A DNA stretch of 49,795 bases from CBDUQN01 sp965369375 (lineage in GTDB: Bacteria > Krumholzibacteriota > Krumholzibacteriia > Krumholzibacteriales > Krumholzibacteriaceae): assembly GCA_965369375.1 (NCBI GenBank), contig CBDUQN010000014.1, positions 1 to 49,795 of the forward strand, read 5' to 3'. The position numbers and the translations under genes are program-made. How positions within the stretch are numbered: position 1 is the first letter of the stretch; each line of letters starts with the position of its first letter. This document shows, piece after piece, positions 1 to 7,920 of the stretch. The notes under the pieces were generated by a model that was not told the origin of the DNA, made no database searches, and saw only the letters and a program-made list of their open reading frames with translations.

Positions 1-18
1 CGATCAAACTTCCGCTAA

Positions 19-106
19 GTGAGAAGCCCGGTACACGCTAGATCCACATAGTGAGTGAGAAGTTCGGTGCACGCTAGACCCACATAATGAGAAGTTCGGT
101 AAACGC
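19..106. repeat. Short direct repeats, 2.6 copies
   Basis: Two near-identical 32-bp copies lie at 19-50 and 55-86, followed by a partial third copy at 87-106. The shared core is GTGAGAAG(C/T)(C/T)CGGT(A/G)CACGC. The repeats sit immediately downstream of the minus-strand beta-helix gene and end about 10 bp from its stop codon. Nothing else was recognised in the first 116 bases. Confidence 0.8.
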
Positions 107-116
107 CTGATTCAAT

Positions 117-1283
117 TTAATTGTTATAGATTTTCTTGATGCAGCCCCAGCTCTTCTCTTCCACCGAAACCGAACCACATCCCGACGGAAACGCTCCGAT
201 CAATGGGCAAAACGCCCCATACGGATGGTTAAAAGACATGCAGGGAGAATCACTCTGGAGGTAATAGTTCTCGGACCCCCGAATGCCGCAAAACTGTGGA
301 TCGAGAAAGAAATTACCGCCGGTATCAACGGTACCCGGCGGAAGCTCATCACCGCCGACGTTGCCGTAGATAGCGCTGCAGCCGATTTCGAGAGCGCAGT
401 CACTTCCCCTGTATAGAGCGCCGCCCTCGCGGCTCCACGCTATAATTGAATAACGAACCGTGAGCGCCGAACCGAGAAAGAGGTAAATACCTCCCCCCTC
501 CGGAGCGGTGTTTCTTGCGATCGTGCAGTGGGTGATCTCTGAAGGTTCGTACTCTTCCCAGGCAAATCCACCTCCCGCTTGATCGGCTGAATTGCCGTAG
601 ACGACACATTCATCGAACTCGACTTTGTAGCGGTATACGAAAACACCTCCACCTCTCCTATCGGCGATGTTGTTGTGCACCGAACAGTCCCTGATGACCG
701 ATTCCCCACTGCTGTTTATAAGAAAAATTCCGGCGCCGTACTCCGCGGTATTCCCGTAGAACTCGCAATCCTCGACCGTCAGATCGCTCACTCCTCCGAA
801 CCAGAAACCTCCGCCGTACTGGGCGGTGTTGCCGGTGAACACACAGTTCCTGATGACGGGAAATGATAGATGACCGATCAATCCGCCACCAGAATCGTAG
901 GAAGTCGGAGCCCTCCCCCTGGTAAAAGTGAAACCTTCGATCGTAATGTCATTTTCCGCCTGAATGTACATTACCCTTCCCTGCCACTCGGCATCGAGGA
1001 ACGTTACATCGGGGCCGGATTCGCTGCGCACATCGAAGCCGGATACACCCCGCCAGAATCTGATCATCCCATAATCGTCTCCGGTTCCCTGATTCGACCA
1101 GGTATAGGTCCCCGCGGCGACGAGGACGACATCACCCACCGCTGCCGAGTCGATCCCCGCTTGAATCGTCGGGGCGTCACCGGTGCCGTCCGCCGTTATA
1201 TACCACGTGCGGGAGGATAAATCATCTGAATGAGATATCAGGAGGATACTTGCGACCAGCAGTGACAGTCCAAGACGTTGCAT
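117..1283 (-). CDS. Secreted right-handed parallel beta-helix protein
   Basis: The 388-residue product starts with a hydrophobic signal peptide (LGLSLLVASILLIS). A segment typical of Pectin-lyase-fold proteins follows: TIQAGIDSAAVGDVVLVAAGTY, here split by DUF1565/polymorphic-OMP-like turns. Repeats with GGG(V/F) and NT(A)x(Y)GGG turns run through about residues 130-290 (for example CVFTGNTAQYGGGFW and CEFYGNTAEYGAGIF). These build a cell-surface or periplasmic solenoid. No catalytic residues are evident and no C-terminal sorting domain is present. The ATG at 1283 is preferred over the upstream in-frame ATG at 1298 because GAGGAG lies 7 nt before it. The substrate or binding partner is unknown. 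The gene stands downstream of the diaminopropionate ammonia-lyase gene on the same strand, separated by about 150 bp with a tandem repeat. Confidence 0.8.
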   Translation of the reverse strand: MQRLGLSLLVASILLISHSDDLSSRTWYITADGTGDAPTIQAGIDSAAVGDVVLVAAGTYTWSNQGTGDDYGMIRFWRGVSGFDVRSESGPDVTFLDAEWQGRVMYIQAENDITIEGFTFTRGRAPTSYDSGGGLIGHLSFPVIRNCVFTGNTAQYGGGFWFGGVSDLTVEDCEFYGNTAEYGAGIFLINSSGESVIRDCSVHNNIADRRGGGVFVYRYKVEFDECVVYGNSADQAGGGFAWEEYEPSEITHCTIARNTAPEGGGIYLFLGSALTVRYSIIAWSREGGALYRGSDCALEIGCSAIYGNVGGDELPPGTVDTGGNFFLDPQFCGIRGSENYYLQSDSPCMSFNHPYGAFCPLIGAFPSGCGSVSVEEKSWGCIKKIYNN

Positions 1284-1382
1284 GCTCCAACTCCTCATAA
1301 GATGCAGTAATTATAAGTTAGTACTTTGTGTTACCGCGTGCAAGGACGCACGATACTGTAGAAGATGAATTGATACGCCGAA

Positions 1383-1467
1383 GATCACACGCCCTCACCG
1401 ATCACACGTCCTCACCGATCACACGCCCTCGCCGATCACACGCCCTCGCCGATCACACGCCCGTAGA
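1383..1467. repeat. 17-bp tandem repeat built from the end of the ammonia-lyase gene
   Basis: Five consecutive 17-bp units start at 1383, 1400, 1417, 1434 and 1451 with consensus GATCACACGCCCTC(A/G)CC. The unit at 1434 carries the stop codon of the minus-strand gene that ends at 1436. The unit at 1451 encodes part of its last residues (GRVI). The array therefore looks like repeated duplication of the terminal coding segment, including the TGA. The remaining intergenic sequence at 1299-1382 shows nothing recognisable. Confidence 0.85.
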
Positions 1468-2584
1468 GTGCAGGATTCGTTATCCCTTCAGTCGAGATTA
1501 CAAGGACGCTATTCGAATCCTTCAGACAGCCGGTATCCCCGATATCACCAGCCGTTATCCGCTCTGATAACTCGATCAGCCCAGCGAGACCCGCCGCTCC
1601 GGACTCGCCGGAGGCGATCCCGTCCCGGGCCAACAGCCGCATCGCTTCGAACGAGCGCTCGTTTGCTATGCCGATAAAAAAATCGATGCCATCTCGAAGA
1701 AACGGCCAGGCAACGCTCGAGACAGTCCCACAATTCAGGCCGGCCATCGCGGATGTATGAGGGCCGGGAACCGTTACGATCCGCCCGGACCGCATCGACT
1801 CGAATGCGCACGCGGCGCCCTCGGGTTCCACGCCGACTATCACCGGACTGTGACTTCTTGTTCCGCACCGGAAAAAGGCCACCACCGCCGCGGCAAGGCT
1901 GCCGACGCCTATCTGAACGGCCACGAGATCGATCGTATCGGTTCCTGCCGTCCCGAGCTGATCCTCTATCTCCTGAAACATCGTGGCGTACCCCTCTACT
2001 ATCCACGCCGGCACCGTCTCGTACCCCGGCCATCCCGTATCCTGGATCAGCCAGGACCGTGATCCGTCTTCCCCGGCCGCCGCCGCAACCACTTCGTCAT
2101 AATCACCATCGATAACCACCACGCGTGCGCCCTCCGACTCGATCGCCTCGATTCTCGCACCGATCGTTCCCGCGGGAACAAAGATGAGGGATTTCATGCC
2201 GAACCACGAAGCAACGCGGGCTACGGCTCTTCCGTGATTCCCATCGGTGGCGGCCACGAGCGTAACGTCACTTATACAATCGATCCTCGATCTCAGCTGT
2301 TCTAGATCCTCCCAGTCGGCGAGCCGGAAGTCAAATCGCTCCTCGAGCATGCGATAAACGGCCCATGAGGCACCGAGCACCTTGAAAGACGGCAGCCCCA
2401 GGCGCTCGGACTCGTCCTTCACCCAGACAGCCGAAGCGTCGAGTCTCATCGCGGCTCTTTTCGCCGGTATTAACGGAGTGGGATTGTACCAGGGTAGCCT
2501 TTGATGAAACATCCGGGGGCGTGCATCGCGCTTCGCCCCCTCGACAAACCGTTTCGCGTGTTTATTGCAGAGGACTTCACTCAT
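1436..2584 (-). CDS. dpaL: Diaminopropionate ammonia-lyase (PLP fold-type II)
   Basis: This enzyme splits 2,3-diaminopropionate into pyruvate and two ammonia in the cytosol. The 382 residues match the YgeX/DpaL pattern along their length. They include WYNPTPL near the start, VKDESERLGLPSFKVLGA with the presumed PLP lysine at about residue 68, TDGNHGRAVA (phosphate/substrate loop), IQDTGWPGYETVPAWIVEGY, QIGVGSLAAAV, GVEPEGAACAFES and the ending ISTEG. These motifs separate it from ordinary threonine dehydratase. The length is close to the roughly 400 residues usual for the family. The ATG overlaps the end of the foldase gene by 8 nt (AATGAGTGA), so the two are probably translationally coupled. 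The last codons lie inside a 17-bp tandem repeat. Specificity is inferred from homology; a related aminoacrylate-forming lyase cannot be excluded. Confidence 0.88.
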   Translation of the reverse strand: MSEVLCNKHAKRFVEGAKRDARPRMFHQRLPWYNPTPLIPAKRAAMRLDASAVWVKDESERLGLPSFKVLGASWAVYRMLEERFDFRLADWEDLEQLRSRIDCISDVTLVAATDGNHGRAVARVASWFGMKSLIFVPAGTIGARIEAIESEGARVVVIDGDYDEVVAAAAGEDGSRSWLIQDTGWPGYETVPAWIVEGYATMFQEIEDQLGTAGTDTIDLVAVQIGVGSLAAAVVAFFRCGTRSHSPVIVGVEPEGAACAFESMRSGRIVTVPGPHTSAMAGLNCGTVSSVAWPFLRDGIDFFIGIANERSFEAMRLLARDGIASGESGAAGLAGLIELSERITAGDIGDTGCLKDSNSVLVISTEGITNPALYGRVIGEGV

Positions 2585-3617
2585 TCGGAATCAAGCTGGA
2601 GTCCGCGTACTCGATCTTGGCCGTCGAGCGTAACTCGTTTATGAAGTCGCCGATCGATTCCTCCCGCTTCAATCTGTTGATCTCACGCTGGATATCTTCC
2701 TGCGCCTCATCGAATGGAACGAGGCGGGCCTCTTGATGCTCGGTAACCTTGATGATATGAAATCCGAACGGTGTTTCCACGATATCACTGACCTCTCCCG
2801 TTCCGAGGGAAAATGCCGCCTGCTCGAATTCAGGAACCATGCGCCCCCGCTCGAAATACCCGAGATCGCCATCATTTTTTTTGCTGGGACAATCCGAGTG
2901 TTCATGGGCCACTGCGCCAAAATCAGCGCCCCCCACGATCTCGATGAGTAGCTGTTCCAACTTGGCTCTCTTCTCCGCCTTCGTTTCCTCACTGTCGCTC
3001 TGATCCGACCTGAGGAGGATATGGCTCGCTCTCACGCGTTCGCCGTGCTCGAAGTTGCGCTTGTTATCCTCGTAAAACTTCTTCATCTCGGCCTCGGTAA
3101 TTGGCTGATCCATGGGGATCTTGCTGTCGATAAACAGCTCGATCTTTATTCCAACCGCCAGTTCGTCCTGCAGCTCTTTGCGAGTCATATTCAGTTCCTT
3201 GAGGCGGTTTTTGAATGCCTCCTCAGATTCGAATCCTTCCATGACAGTGCTCAGCCGTGTATACATCTCTTCCTTCGTTACGTCTATCCCCACCTTATTC
3301 GCCTCCGCGAGCAATAGTGACCTGTTGATGAGATGTTCGACTGCCTGTCGCCTGTATTGCCATCTCATGGATGATAGCCGAGCCGGGTCGACGCGGCCCG
3401 CGACCTGCTGCGTCATTCTGTCCACTTCCTTTTCCAATTCCGGCTCAGTGATAGCAAAATCATTGACGAGAACGATATAATTCCGCATCTTCAATTTTCT
3501 TCCCGCTGTTTGTTCTTCGGTCTCCTTATCGGCCGTACCGTTATTTTCCTTCGAACATCCCCAGAATGCAATAGCCAGCAATCCCGCTGCCACCAGTAAC
3601 ATGAAATGCTTTCTCAT
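2577..3617 (-). CDS. Parvulin-type peptidyl-prolyl isomerase lipoprotein (SurA/PrsA-like)
   Basis: The 346-residue exported foldase has a hydrophobic leader ending AIAFWGC, so Cys21 is a likely lipidation site. A helical SurA_N-like chaperone region spans about residues 45-185 (LVNDFAITEPELEKEVDRM, then INRSLLLAEANKVGIDVTKEE). A single parvulin domain follows at about 190-295 with the motifs RASHILLRS, DGDLGYFERGRMVPEFEQAAF and VETPFGFHIIKV. A helical tail closes the chain. The role is folding or protection of proteins crossing the periplasm. The ATG at 3617 has GGAG ten nt upstream and is favoured over an upstream GTG at 3635. A terminator-like hairpin lies just upstream at 3648-3679, so the gene may have its own promoter. 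The downstream lyase gene overlaps it by 8 nt. Confidence 0.88.
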   Translation of the reverse strand: MRKHFMLLVAAGLLAIAFWGCSKENNGTADKETEEQTAGRKLKMRNYIVLVNDFAITEPELEKEVDRMTQQVAGRVDPARLSSMRWQYRRQAVEHLINRSLLLAEANKVGIDVTKEEMYTRLSTVMEGFESEEAFKNRLKELNMTRKELQDELAVGIKIELFIDSKIPMDQPITEAEMKKFYEDNKRNFEHGERVRASHILLRSDQSDSEETKAEKRAKLEQLLIEIVGGADFGAVAHEHSDCPSKKNDGDLGYFERGRMVPEFEQAAFSLGTGEVSDIVETPFGFHIIKVTEHQEARLVPFDEAQEDIQREINRLKREESIGDFINELRSTAKIEYADSSLIPNE

Positions 3618-3647
3618 GACGTACATACTCCTCACATTGTCTCCCGG

Positions 3648-3679
3648 AAAAGAAAAAGGGCCAGAACGTTGGCCTGGCC
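3648..3679 (-). terminator. Rho-independent terminator-like hairpin
   Basis: On the minus strand GGCCAG pairs with CTGGCC across a 9-nt loop (3659-3679). It is followed by a T-rich tail, CTTTTTCTTTT (3648-3658). It lies between the small HdrA-like frame and the foldase start at 3617. It could end upstream transcription or act as an attenuator in the foldase leader. Confidence 0.6.
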
Positions 3680-3725
3680 GCCTCGCTCATACATGACATT
3701 ACAATACATAATGGTCCGTTCAATT

Positions 3726-3742
3726 GCAACCTAAAGGGTTGC
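3726..3742 (-). other. Perfect small hairpin after the mini-ORF
   Basis: GCAACC and GGTTGC pair perfectly around a 5-nt loop, 3 nt past the TAG of the small HdrA-like frame. No T-tract follows on the minus strand, so it is a stem-loop rather than a clear terminator. Confidence 0.45.
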
Positions 3743-3744
3743 CG

Positions 3745-3915
3745 CTACGGCGCCTCCATAATGCCGCCGATGTGGGGTATTTCTTCCAGCAGGTATGCCT
3801 TGAATCCCTGCTGGAGCATCCCGCCGGCCGCCCGCATCCCGGCGGCAACCCGCATCCCGCCGGCCGCCCGCATCCCGGCAATCCCGGCCCCCAGCACTGG
3901 AACCGAATCCTTCAA
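3745..3915 (-). CDS. Small ORF resembling the FAD-binding start of HdrA
   Basis: A 56-residue frame begins at TTG with AGAGGT 8 nt upstream and an in-frame TAA just before it. It ends at TAG. It reads VPVLGAGIAGMRAA, then a 12-residue expansion of AGMRAA/GGMRVA repeats, then MLQQGFKAYLLEEIPHIGG. With the 12 extra residues removed, it matches the spacing of a GxGxxG...E dinucleotide fold as in HdrA proteins (compare VIGAGIAGFRAA in the HdrA encoded at 38493-40301). No protein of this length with this function is known to me. It may be a decayed gene remnant whose Shine-Dalgarno site happens to be intact, or a translated microprotein. The adjacent genes are on the same strand. Confidence 0.5.
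   Translation of the reverse strand: MKDSVPVLGAGIAGMRAAGGMRVAAGMRAAGGMLQQGFKAYLLEEIPHIGGIMEAP
3820..3880. repeat. 18-bp in-frame tandem repeat
   Basis: About three and a half copies of an 18-bp unit (minus strand GCCGGGATGCGGGCGGCC and GGCGGGATGCGGGTTGCC) encode repeated six-residue blocks AGMRAA/GGMRVA. They sit exactly after the glycine loop of the small HdrA-like frame. The spacing suggests expansion from one original unit by two extra copies. Confidence 0.75.
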
Positions 3916-3916
3916 A

Positions 3917-3942
3917 TTATGTTACCTCTTTATGTTACCTCC
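3917..3942. repeat. 13-bp tandem duplication containing a ribosome binding site
   Basis: Two 13-bp copies (minus strand GGAGGTAACATAA and AGAGGTAACATAA) lie directly upstream of the TTG of the small HdrA-like frame. Each copy carries a purine-rich GAGGT, so the Shine-Dalgarno element has been duplicated. Confidence 0.75.
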
Positions 3943-3984
3943 GCGCAGAACGCCTGTCCGACAGATGACATCACGTCGTCTTTT

Positions 3985-5577
3985 CTATATGTAAGTCTTT
4001 ACGGCTTCCCACGATTCCTTGAGGGGCGCCTCGGGCCCGCGGCACACGAAAACCGTGAGATCGGCCTCGTAGGGCATGGCATAGGGAGAATGAATAGTTG
4101 CAGCGGCAGTGACCTCGGTGAAAAACCGTTCGAGAATCGCCCGCGACGCTCCTATCGCGATGACCGTCCCACCCGGGTGATCTCCGGGTCCCCAGAGGAA
4201 GTAATTGTTATGTCCACTCACGACCGGCGGCAGATCGTATCGCTCCCTGTAATAATCAATGGCGCCGGCCTCTCCGTAATTAGAAGCGAAAACAATGCAT
4301 TCAGCCTGCTCGGCGGGCGGGAGATCGCGATACGCGCCGGAAACCGTAGCAGCCATGTTTTCCCAGCCGAAGCGATCGGCGAAGTACTGCGGCAGCACCC
4401 CCATTTCGTGCCGCTCACCGGTCGAGGCCTCCATGCCGATACGTTCCTGGTATGAGACAAGCTTTTCCGGCGGGAGAATCGGCAGAAAGATCGGTGCCGT
4501 CACGCACCCCATCGCTATGACGATCACCATGACCGGAGCCTTCGCCCAGTTCACCCTACGGTGGTCGAAGAAACGTTCGACGGCCGTAGCGCCCGCGGCG
4601 ATGAGCACCGGGTATGCCGGCCCGAGGTAGTACGCCTTGCTCCGCTGGATCACGAAAAGAACAAAGACGATAATGTATGTTAATCCAATCAGTCTAAAGT
4701 GCTTTGCCCTCTTTGAAAAGAGGAGAAATCCCAAGCCGATAATCCAGATGGGGAAATTGGCCGGGTGGTTCTGCATTATCTGCTCGATGAAGAACTCGAG
4801 CGGATTGAGAGCGGCTATCTTGTACAGTTTCGCGTTTTGTATGAACTCGAGTGTCGGCCATCCGTTGGCGATCTGCCAGATAATATGCGGCAGAAAGATC
4901 AGAAAGGCTATGGCGCCGGCGAAATAGAGATAGCGATCGCGAAAAAATTTGCGCTGCGGCGTGAAGAACATGCCGATCACCATGGCAAGGCCGAGAAAGA
5001 GCACGCTGATCTTGTTCAGAAGACCAAGACCCATTACAAGACCGATCAAAAGCCAGAGCTTGCTATCACCGGTCTTTACGAGGCGGATCAAAAGGTAAAA
5101 GGTTACGGACCAGAAGAGCAGATCGAACGCGTTCATCGAAAAGAAGCCGGTCGAAACGAGAACGAGCGGCGAAACTATTACACAGACCGCGGCTAGAATC
5201 CGAGCAAATCCTCTCCCGCCGAGCTCACGGGTAATAAGGCCCGCGAGATATACGAGCACCGCTCCCGAGACGCCCGCGAGAAGACGGATCGCTTGAACGG
5301 AATCACCGAATACCGCCCGTGAGAAAGAGAGAAGCGCGATCGAAAGCGGCGGGTGGTCCACATATCCCCAGGTGAGGTGATCGGAACAGGCGATGTAATA
5401 GAGTTCGTCGCGAAACATGCCGTAGTTACCGTTCGTTATCGCATGAATTACGAAATGGATAATGGCCAAGACGGCCACGATCATCATCGATCGGTATTCT
5501 GTCCCCACGGCACTGCTTCCGGCGCCATTTACACCTTCACCTGATACGACATTCATCTCTGATGCGTCCTCGATCAT
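3985..5577 (-). CDS. Polytopic GT-C glycosyltransferase (ArnT/PMT-like, family 39-type)
   Basis: The 530-residue membrane protein has about ten hydrophobic segments. The first luminal loop carries the acidic motif MFRDELYYIACSDHLTWGYV followed by DHPPLS, the hallmark of lipid-phosphate-sugar-dependent GT-C enzymes (PMT_2 family), with Asp-Glu as the presumed catalytic and metal-binding residues. A soluble C-terminal domain of about 150 residues (EERIGMEAS to the end) follows the membrane part. It should transfer a sugar from a polyprenyl-phosphate donor to lipid, protein or envelope glycan on the outer face of the inner membrane; the acceptor cannot be read from sequence. The start is uncertain: ATG 5577 has only a weak TGGA upstream, and a second ATG at 5556 follows GAGG. 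A 14-bp tandem repeat lies immediately upstream. Confidence 0.82.
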   Translation of the reverse strand: MIEDASEMNVVSGEGVNGAGSSAVGTEYRSMMIVAVLAIIHFVIHAITNGNYGMFRDELYYIACSDHLTWGYVDHPPLSIALLSFSRAVFGDSVQAIRLLAGVSGAVLVYLAGLITRELGGRGFARILAAVCVIVSPLVLVSTGFFSMNAFDLLFWSVTFYLLIRLVKTGDSKLWLLIGLVMGLGLLNKISVLFLGLAMVIGMFFTPQRKFFRDRYLYFAGAIAFLIFLPHIIWQIANGWPTLEFIQNAKLYKIAALNPLEFFIEQIMQNHPANFPIWIIGLGFLLFSKRAKHFRLIGLTYIIVFVLFVIQRSKAYYLGPAYPVLIAAGATAVERFFDHRRVNWAKAPVMVIVIAMGCVTAPIFLPILPPEKLVSYQERIGMEASTGERHEMGVLPQYFADRFGWENMAATVSGAYRDLPPAEQAECIVFASNYGEAGAIDYYRERYDLPPVVSGHNNYFLWGPGDHPGGTVIAIGASRAILERFFTEVTAAATIHSPYAMPYEADLTVFVCRGPEAPLKESWEAVKTYI

Positions 5578-5580
5578 TCC

Positions 5581-5636
5581 AACGCTACAAGCTCAACGCT
5601 GCAAGTCCAACGCTGCAAGTTCAACGCAATAAGTTC
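5581..5636. repeat. 14-bp tandem repeat, four copies
   Basis: Four consecutive units (5581, 5595, 5609, 5623) share AACGCTGCAAGTTC, with a few changes. They occupy the 5' leader of the minus-strand glycosyltransferase gene in the divergent spacer. No other feature was seen in 5637-5700 apart from AT-rich sequence suitable for a promoter of the plus-strand gene. Confidence 0.85.
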
Positions 5637-5723
5637 GCGATTGTATTTTATTCTTCGCTGTGTCATATTTCATAATCACAGTTCGCCGCATAGATTCGAG
5701 ACAAGCAAGAAGGAGAATACACA

Positions 5724-6320
5724 ATGCCACAGGAAAAAGAAGTAAAAATGTTCACCCTGAGCACCTGTAGCCATTGCAAGGCAACCAAGAAATTCCTGGA
5801 TGAATGCAAAGTAAAATATAGTTTCGTCGATGTAGACTTGCTCGATAAAGAGGAAAAGAAAGCAATCCTCGAAGACGTGAAAAAGTACAACCCCCGTTGC
5901 TCGTATCCAACAATCATAATCGGTGATGAGGTTATCGTTGGATTCAAGGAAAAGCAGATCAAGAAAGCGCTCGGCATCGTATCGAACAAAGAAGTCGAAG
6001 AGCTCCACGAACGCCTGAAGGGTATCAACGAACCGAAGGGCTACTTCTTCAACAGGGATAAGAGCAGAACGTTCGATCTCCTCGAAGCGCTTCTCGTTAA
6101 CAAGGGACGCTACGGTTACATGGTGTGCCCGTGCAGGTTGGCCGCCAACGACCGCGAGTTCGACAAGGATATCATATGTCCGTGCGACTACCGTGAACCG
6201 GATGTCGCGGAGTACGGCAGCTGCTACTGCAACCTGTACGTATCGAAGGAATGGAATGAGGGTAAAGTTCCTCAGGTGTACATACCGGAACGAAGGCCGG
6301 ATGACAAGTTTTCCCTGTAG
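5724..6320 (+). CDS. Glutaredoxin-ferredoxin:thioredoxin reductase catalytic chain fusion
   Basis: This 198-residue protein joins two redox modules. Residues 6-82 are glutaredoxin-like: the CSHC active site is at Cys15/Cys18, with YPTIIIGDEVIVGF as the cis-Pro glutathione-site region. Residues 100-198 are the catalytic beta chain of ferredoxin:thioredoxin reductase, with CPC (135-137), CPC (152-154) and CYC (167-169). In the known enzyme these hold one [4Fe-4S] cluster next to a redox-active disulfide. The protein likely takes electrons from ferredoxin and reduces its own glutaredoxin-like domain or other thiol proteins. A strong AGAAGGAG precedes the ATG. It starts a short plus-strand pair with the metallophosphoesterase gene, 48 bp downstream. 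No variable (alpha) FTR chain is seen nearby. Confidence 0.9.
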   Translation: MPQEKEVKMFTLSTCSHCKATKKFLDECKVKYSFVDVDLLDKEEKKAILEDVKKYNPRCSYPTIIIGDEVIVGFKEKQIKKALGIVSNKEVEELHERLKGINEPKGYFFNRDKSRTFDLLEALLVNKGRYGYMVCPCRLAANDREFDKDIICPCDYREPDVAEYGSCYCNLYVSKEWNEGKVPQVYIPERRPDDKFSL

Positions 6321-6368
6321 GATCTGTATGCCCTGCGCTCCGAACGGAGTATCCCTGGAGACATAGCA

Positions 6369-7862
6369 ATGATTATCAACCGGACATTCTTCGGGCTTTT
6401 CAGTATTGCCTTTGCAGTGCTTATCTGTATCGAAGGAACCGCCGCGGCTCCGCATGAACGGATGCGGCGGGACAATGTTCCTTTCGAGCACGTCAATATC
6501 GCGGGGAGGGTGGTTTCAGCAGGCAGAGGCATCGAAGGCGTCTCCGTTACCGACGGTTTGTCCGTTGTCCGGACGGGGCGCGATGGATCATTCGAACTGA
6601 TTTCGAGCTCGCGGAGGCGGTTCGTCTACATATCACTGCCCTCCGGATATGAGATTCCGACCAATCCCTCCGGCACTGCCCTCTTCTACAAGGAGATAAG
6701 CCCGGACGAGAATGGAAAAATGCGCGTCGAGTTCAAACTGAATAAACTCGTGGCAAACGACGCGCGGCACGCATTCTTCCTCATGGCGGACCCGCAGACG
6801 AAAGACCGCGAAGACATGGGTAAACTGCATGCCGAAGCGGTACCTGATATCAAGAATATGGCTCGAGAACTCTCATCCGTGCCGCTCTTCGGTGTCTCGT
6901 GCGGTGATATCATGTATGACAGCCTTCAATTCTTTCCGGAATACGAGCGCGCCGTATCGAAAATGGGGATTCCCTGCTTTCAGGTAGTCGGCAATCACGA
7001 CATTGATGAAACGGCATGGACCGACGAAGCATCGATCGAAACATTTCAAATACATTTCGGTCCCGCGTACTACTCCTTCAACCGCGGCGAGATACATTAC
7101 GTCGTCCTGGACGATGTTTTCTGGTTCGGAAGATACATGGGATACATCGACCGGCTTCAGCTCGATTGGCTCGAGAACGATTTGTCGTTCGTTGAGCGAG
7201 GATCCACGGTTGTCGTATTCGTTCACATCCCTCCCTACAACAGAAACCATATACGGCATGGAAAAAAACACCCCGAGAACGCGGTCGTCGTCACGAACCG
7301 AACCCTCCTTTACGACCTCCTCGAACCGTTTGAAGCCCTCATTATTTGCGGCCACATGCATCAAAGCGAGTACCTGAAGGATCAAAACGTCGAGATTCAT
7401 ATCTGCGGCGCACTGTGCGGCGCGTGGTGGACAGGTCCCGTTTGCGGGGACGGCACACCGATGGGGTACTCCGTGTACGAGGTGAGAGGAAGCGAGATTT
7501 CATGGCGCTATAAATCACTCGGCAAAGATATCGATTACCAGATGCGCCTCTATCCGCCAGGATCCGACAATGTACACCCCGACGATGTGATCGCCAACAT
7601 CTGGTCAGCGGACAAAAAATGGAAAGTATCCTGGTACGAAGACGGAGTCAAGAAGGGCTACATGCAGCGGCGCGTCGGGATGGACCCGCTCGCGGAGAAA
7701 CTCTACCGGGGCGGCGCTGTGCCCGCAAAACACACGTGGGTCGAACCGGCCCTCACCAGCCACCTCTTCTATGCAAAACCGTCACCCGGTGCAAGGGAAA
7801 TCACTGTGGAGGCGACAGACAACTGGGGGAGGGTATACAAGGAATCGCTCAAACTGAAATAA
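6369..7862 (+). CDS. Secreted calcineurin-like metallophosphoesterase
   Basis: The 497-residue protein has a signal peptide (residues 1-27, ending GTAAAPHE). An N-terminal carboxypeptidase-regulatory/MetallophosN-like beta domain follows (AGRVVSAGRGIEGVSVTDG). The metallophosphoesterase core at about 130-345 has LMADPQ, SCGDIM, VGNHDID, VFVHIPPYN and ICGHMHQSE as metal-binding blocks. A C-terminal MetallophosC-like beta domain ends the protein (MGYSVYEVRG to LKLK). The first metal motif is DPQ rather than the usual DxH, which is tolerated in this subgroup. It likely hydrolyses a phosphoester outside the cytoplasm; the substrate is unknown. GGAG lies 8 nt before the ATG. A small GGGT/ACCC stem with an A-rich loop follows the stop and separates it from convergent kinase A. 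Confidence 0.88.
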   Translation: MIINRTFFGLFSIAFAVLICIEGTAAAPHERMRRDNVPFEHVNIAGRVVSAGRGIEGVSVTDGLSVVRTGRDGSFELISSSRRRFVYISLPSGYEIPTNPSGTALFYKEISPDENGKMRVEFKLNKLVANDARHAFFLMADPQTKDREDMGKLHAEAVPDIKNMARELSSVPLFGVSCGDIMYDSLQFFPEYERAVSKMGIPCFQVVGNHDIDETAWTDEASIETFQIHFGPAYYSFNRGEIHYVVLDDVFWFGRYMGYIDRLQLDWLENDLSFVERGSTVVVFVHIPPYNRNHIRHGKKHPENAVVVTNRTLLYDLLEPFEALIICGHMHQSEYLKDQNVEIHICGALCGAWWTGPVCGDGTPMGYSVYEVRGSEISWRYKSLGKDIDYQMRLYPPGSDNVHPDDVIANIWSADKKWKVSWYEDGVKKGYMQRRVGMDPLAEKLYRGGAVPAKHTWVEPALTSHLFYAKPSPGAREITVEATDNWGRVYKESLKLK

Positions 7863-7920
7863 GGGTGAAAAAACCCCCGCATTCGGAGCAGACAACAATC
7901 TCGAATATTGAAATGAGCCG

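Noticed and set aside
3761..3994. Plus-strand Pro/Ala-rich frame (PPAARIPAATRIPPAARIP)
   Set aside because: It is the antisense reading of the 18-bp repeat in the small HdrA-like frame and has no family resemblance or Shine-Dalgarno site.
5676..6491. Minus-strand frame of 271 codons opposite the Grx-FTR gene
   Set aside because: The plus strand has intact CPC/CPC/CYC motifs and a strong ribosome binding site, so this frame is a shadow.
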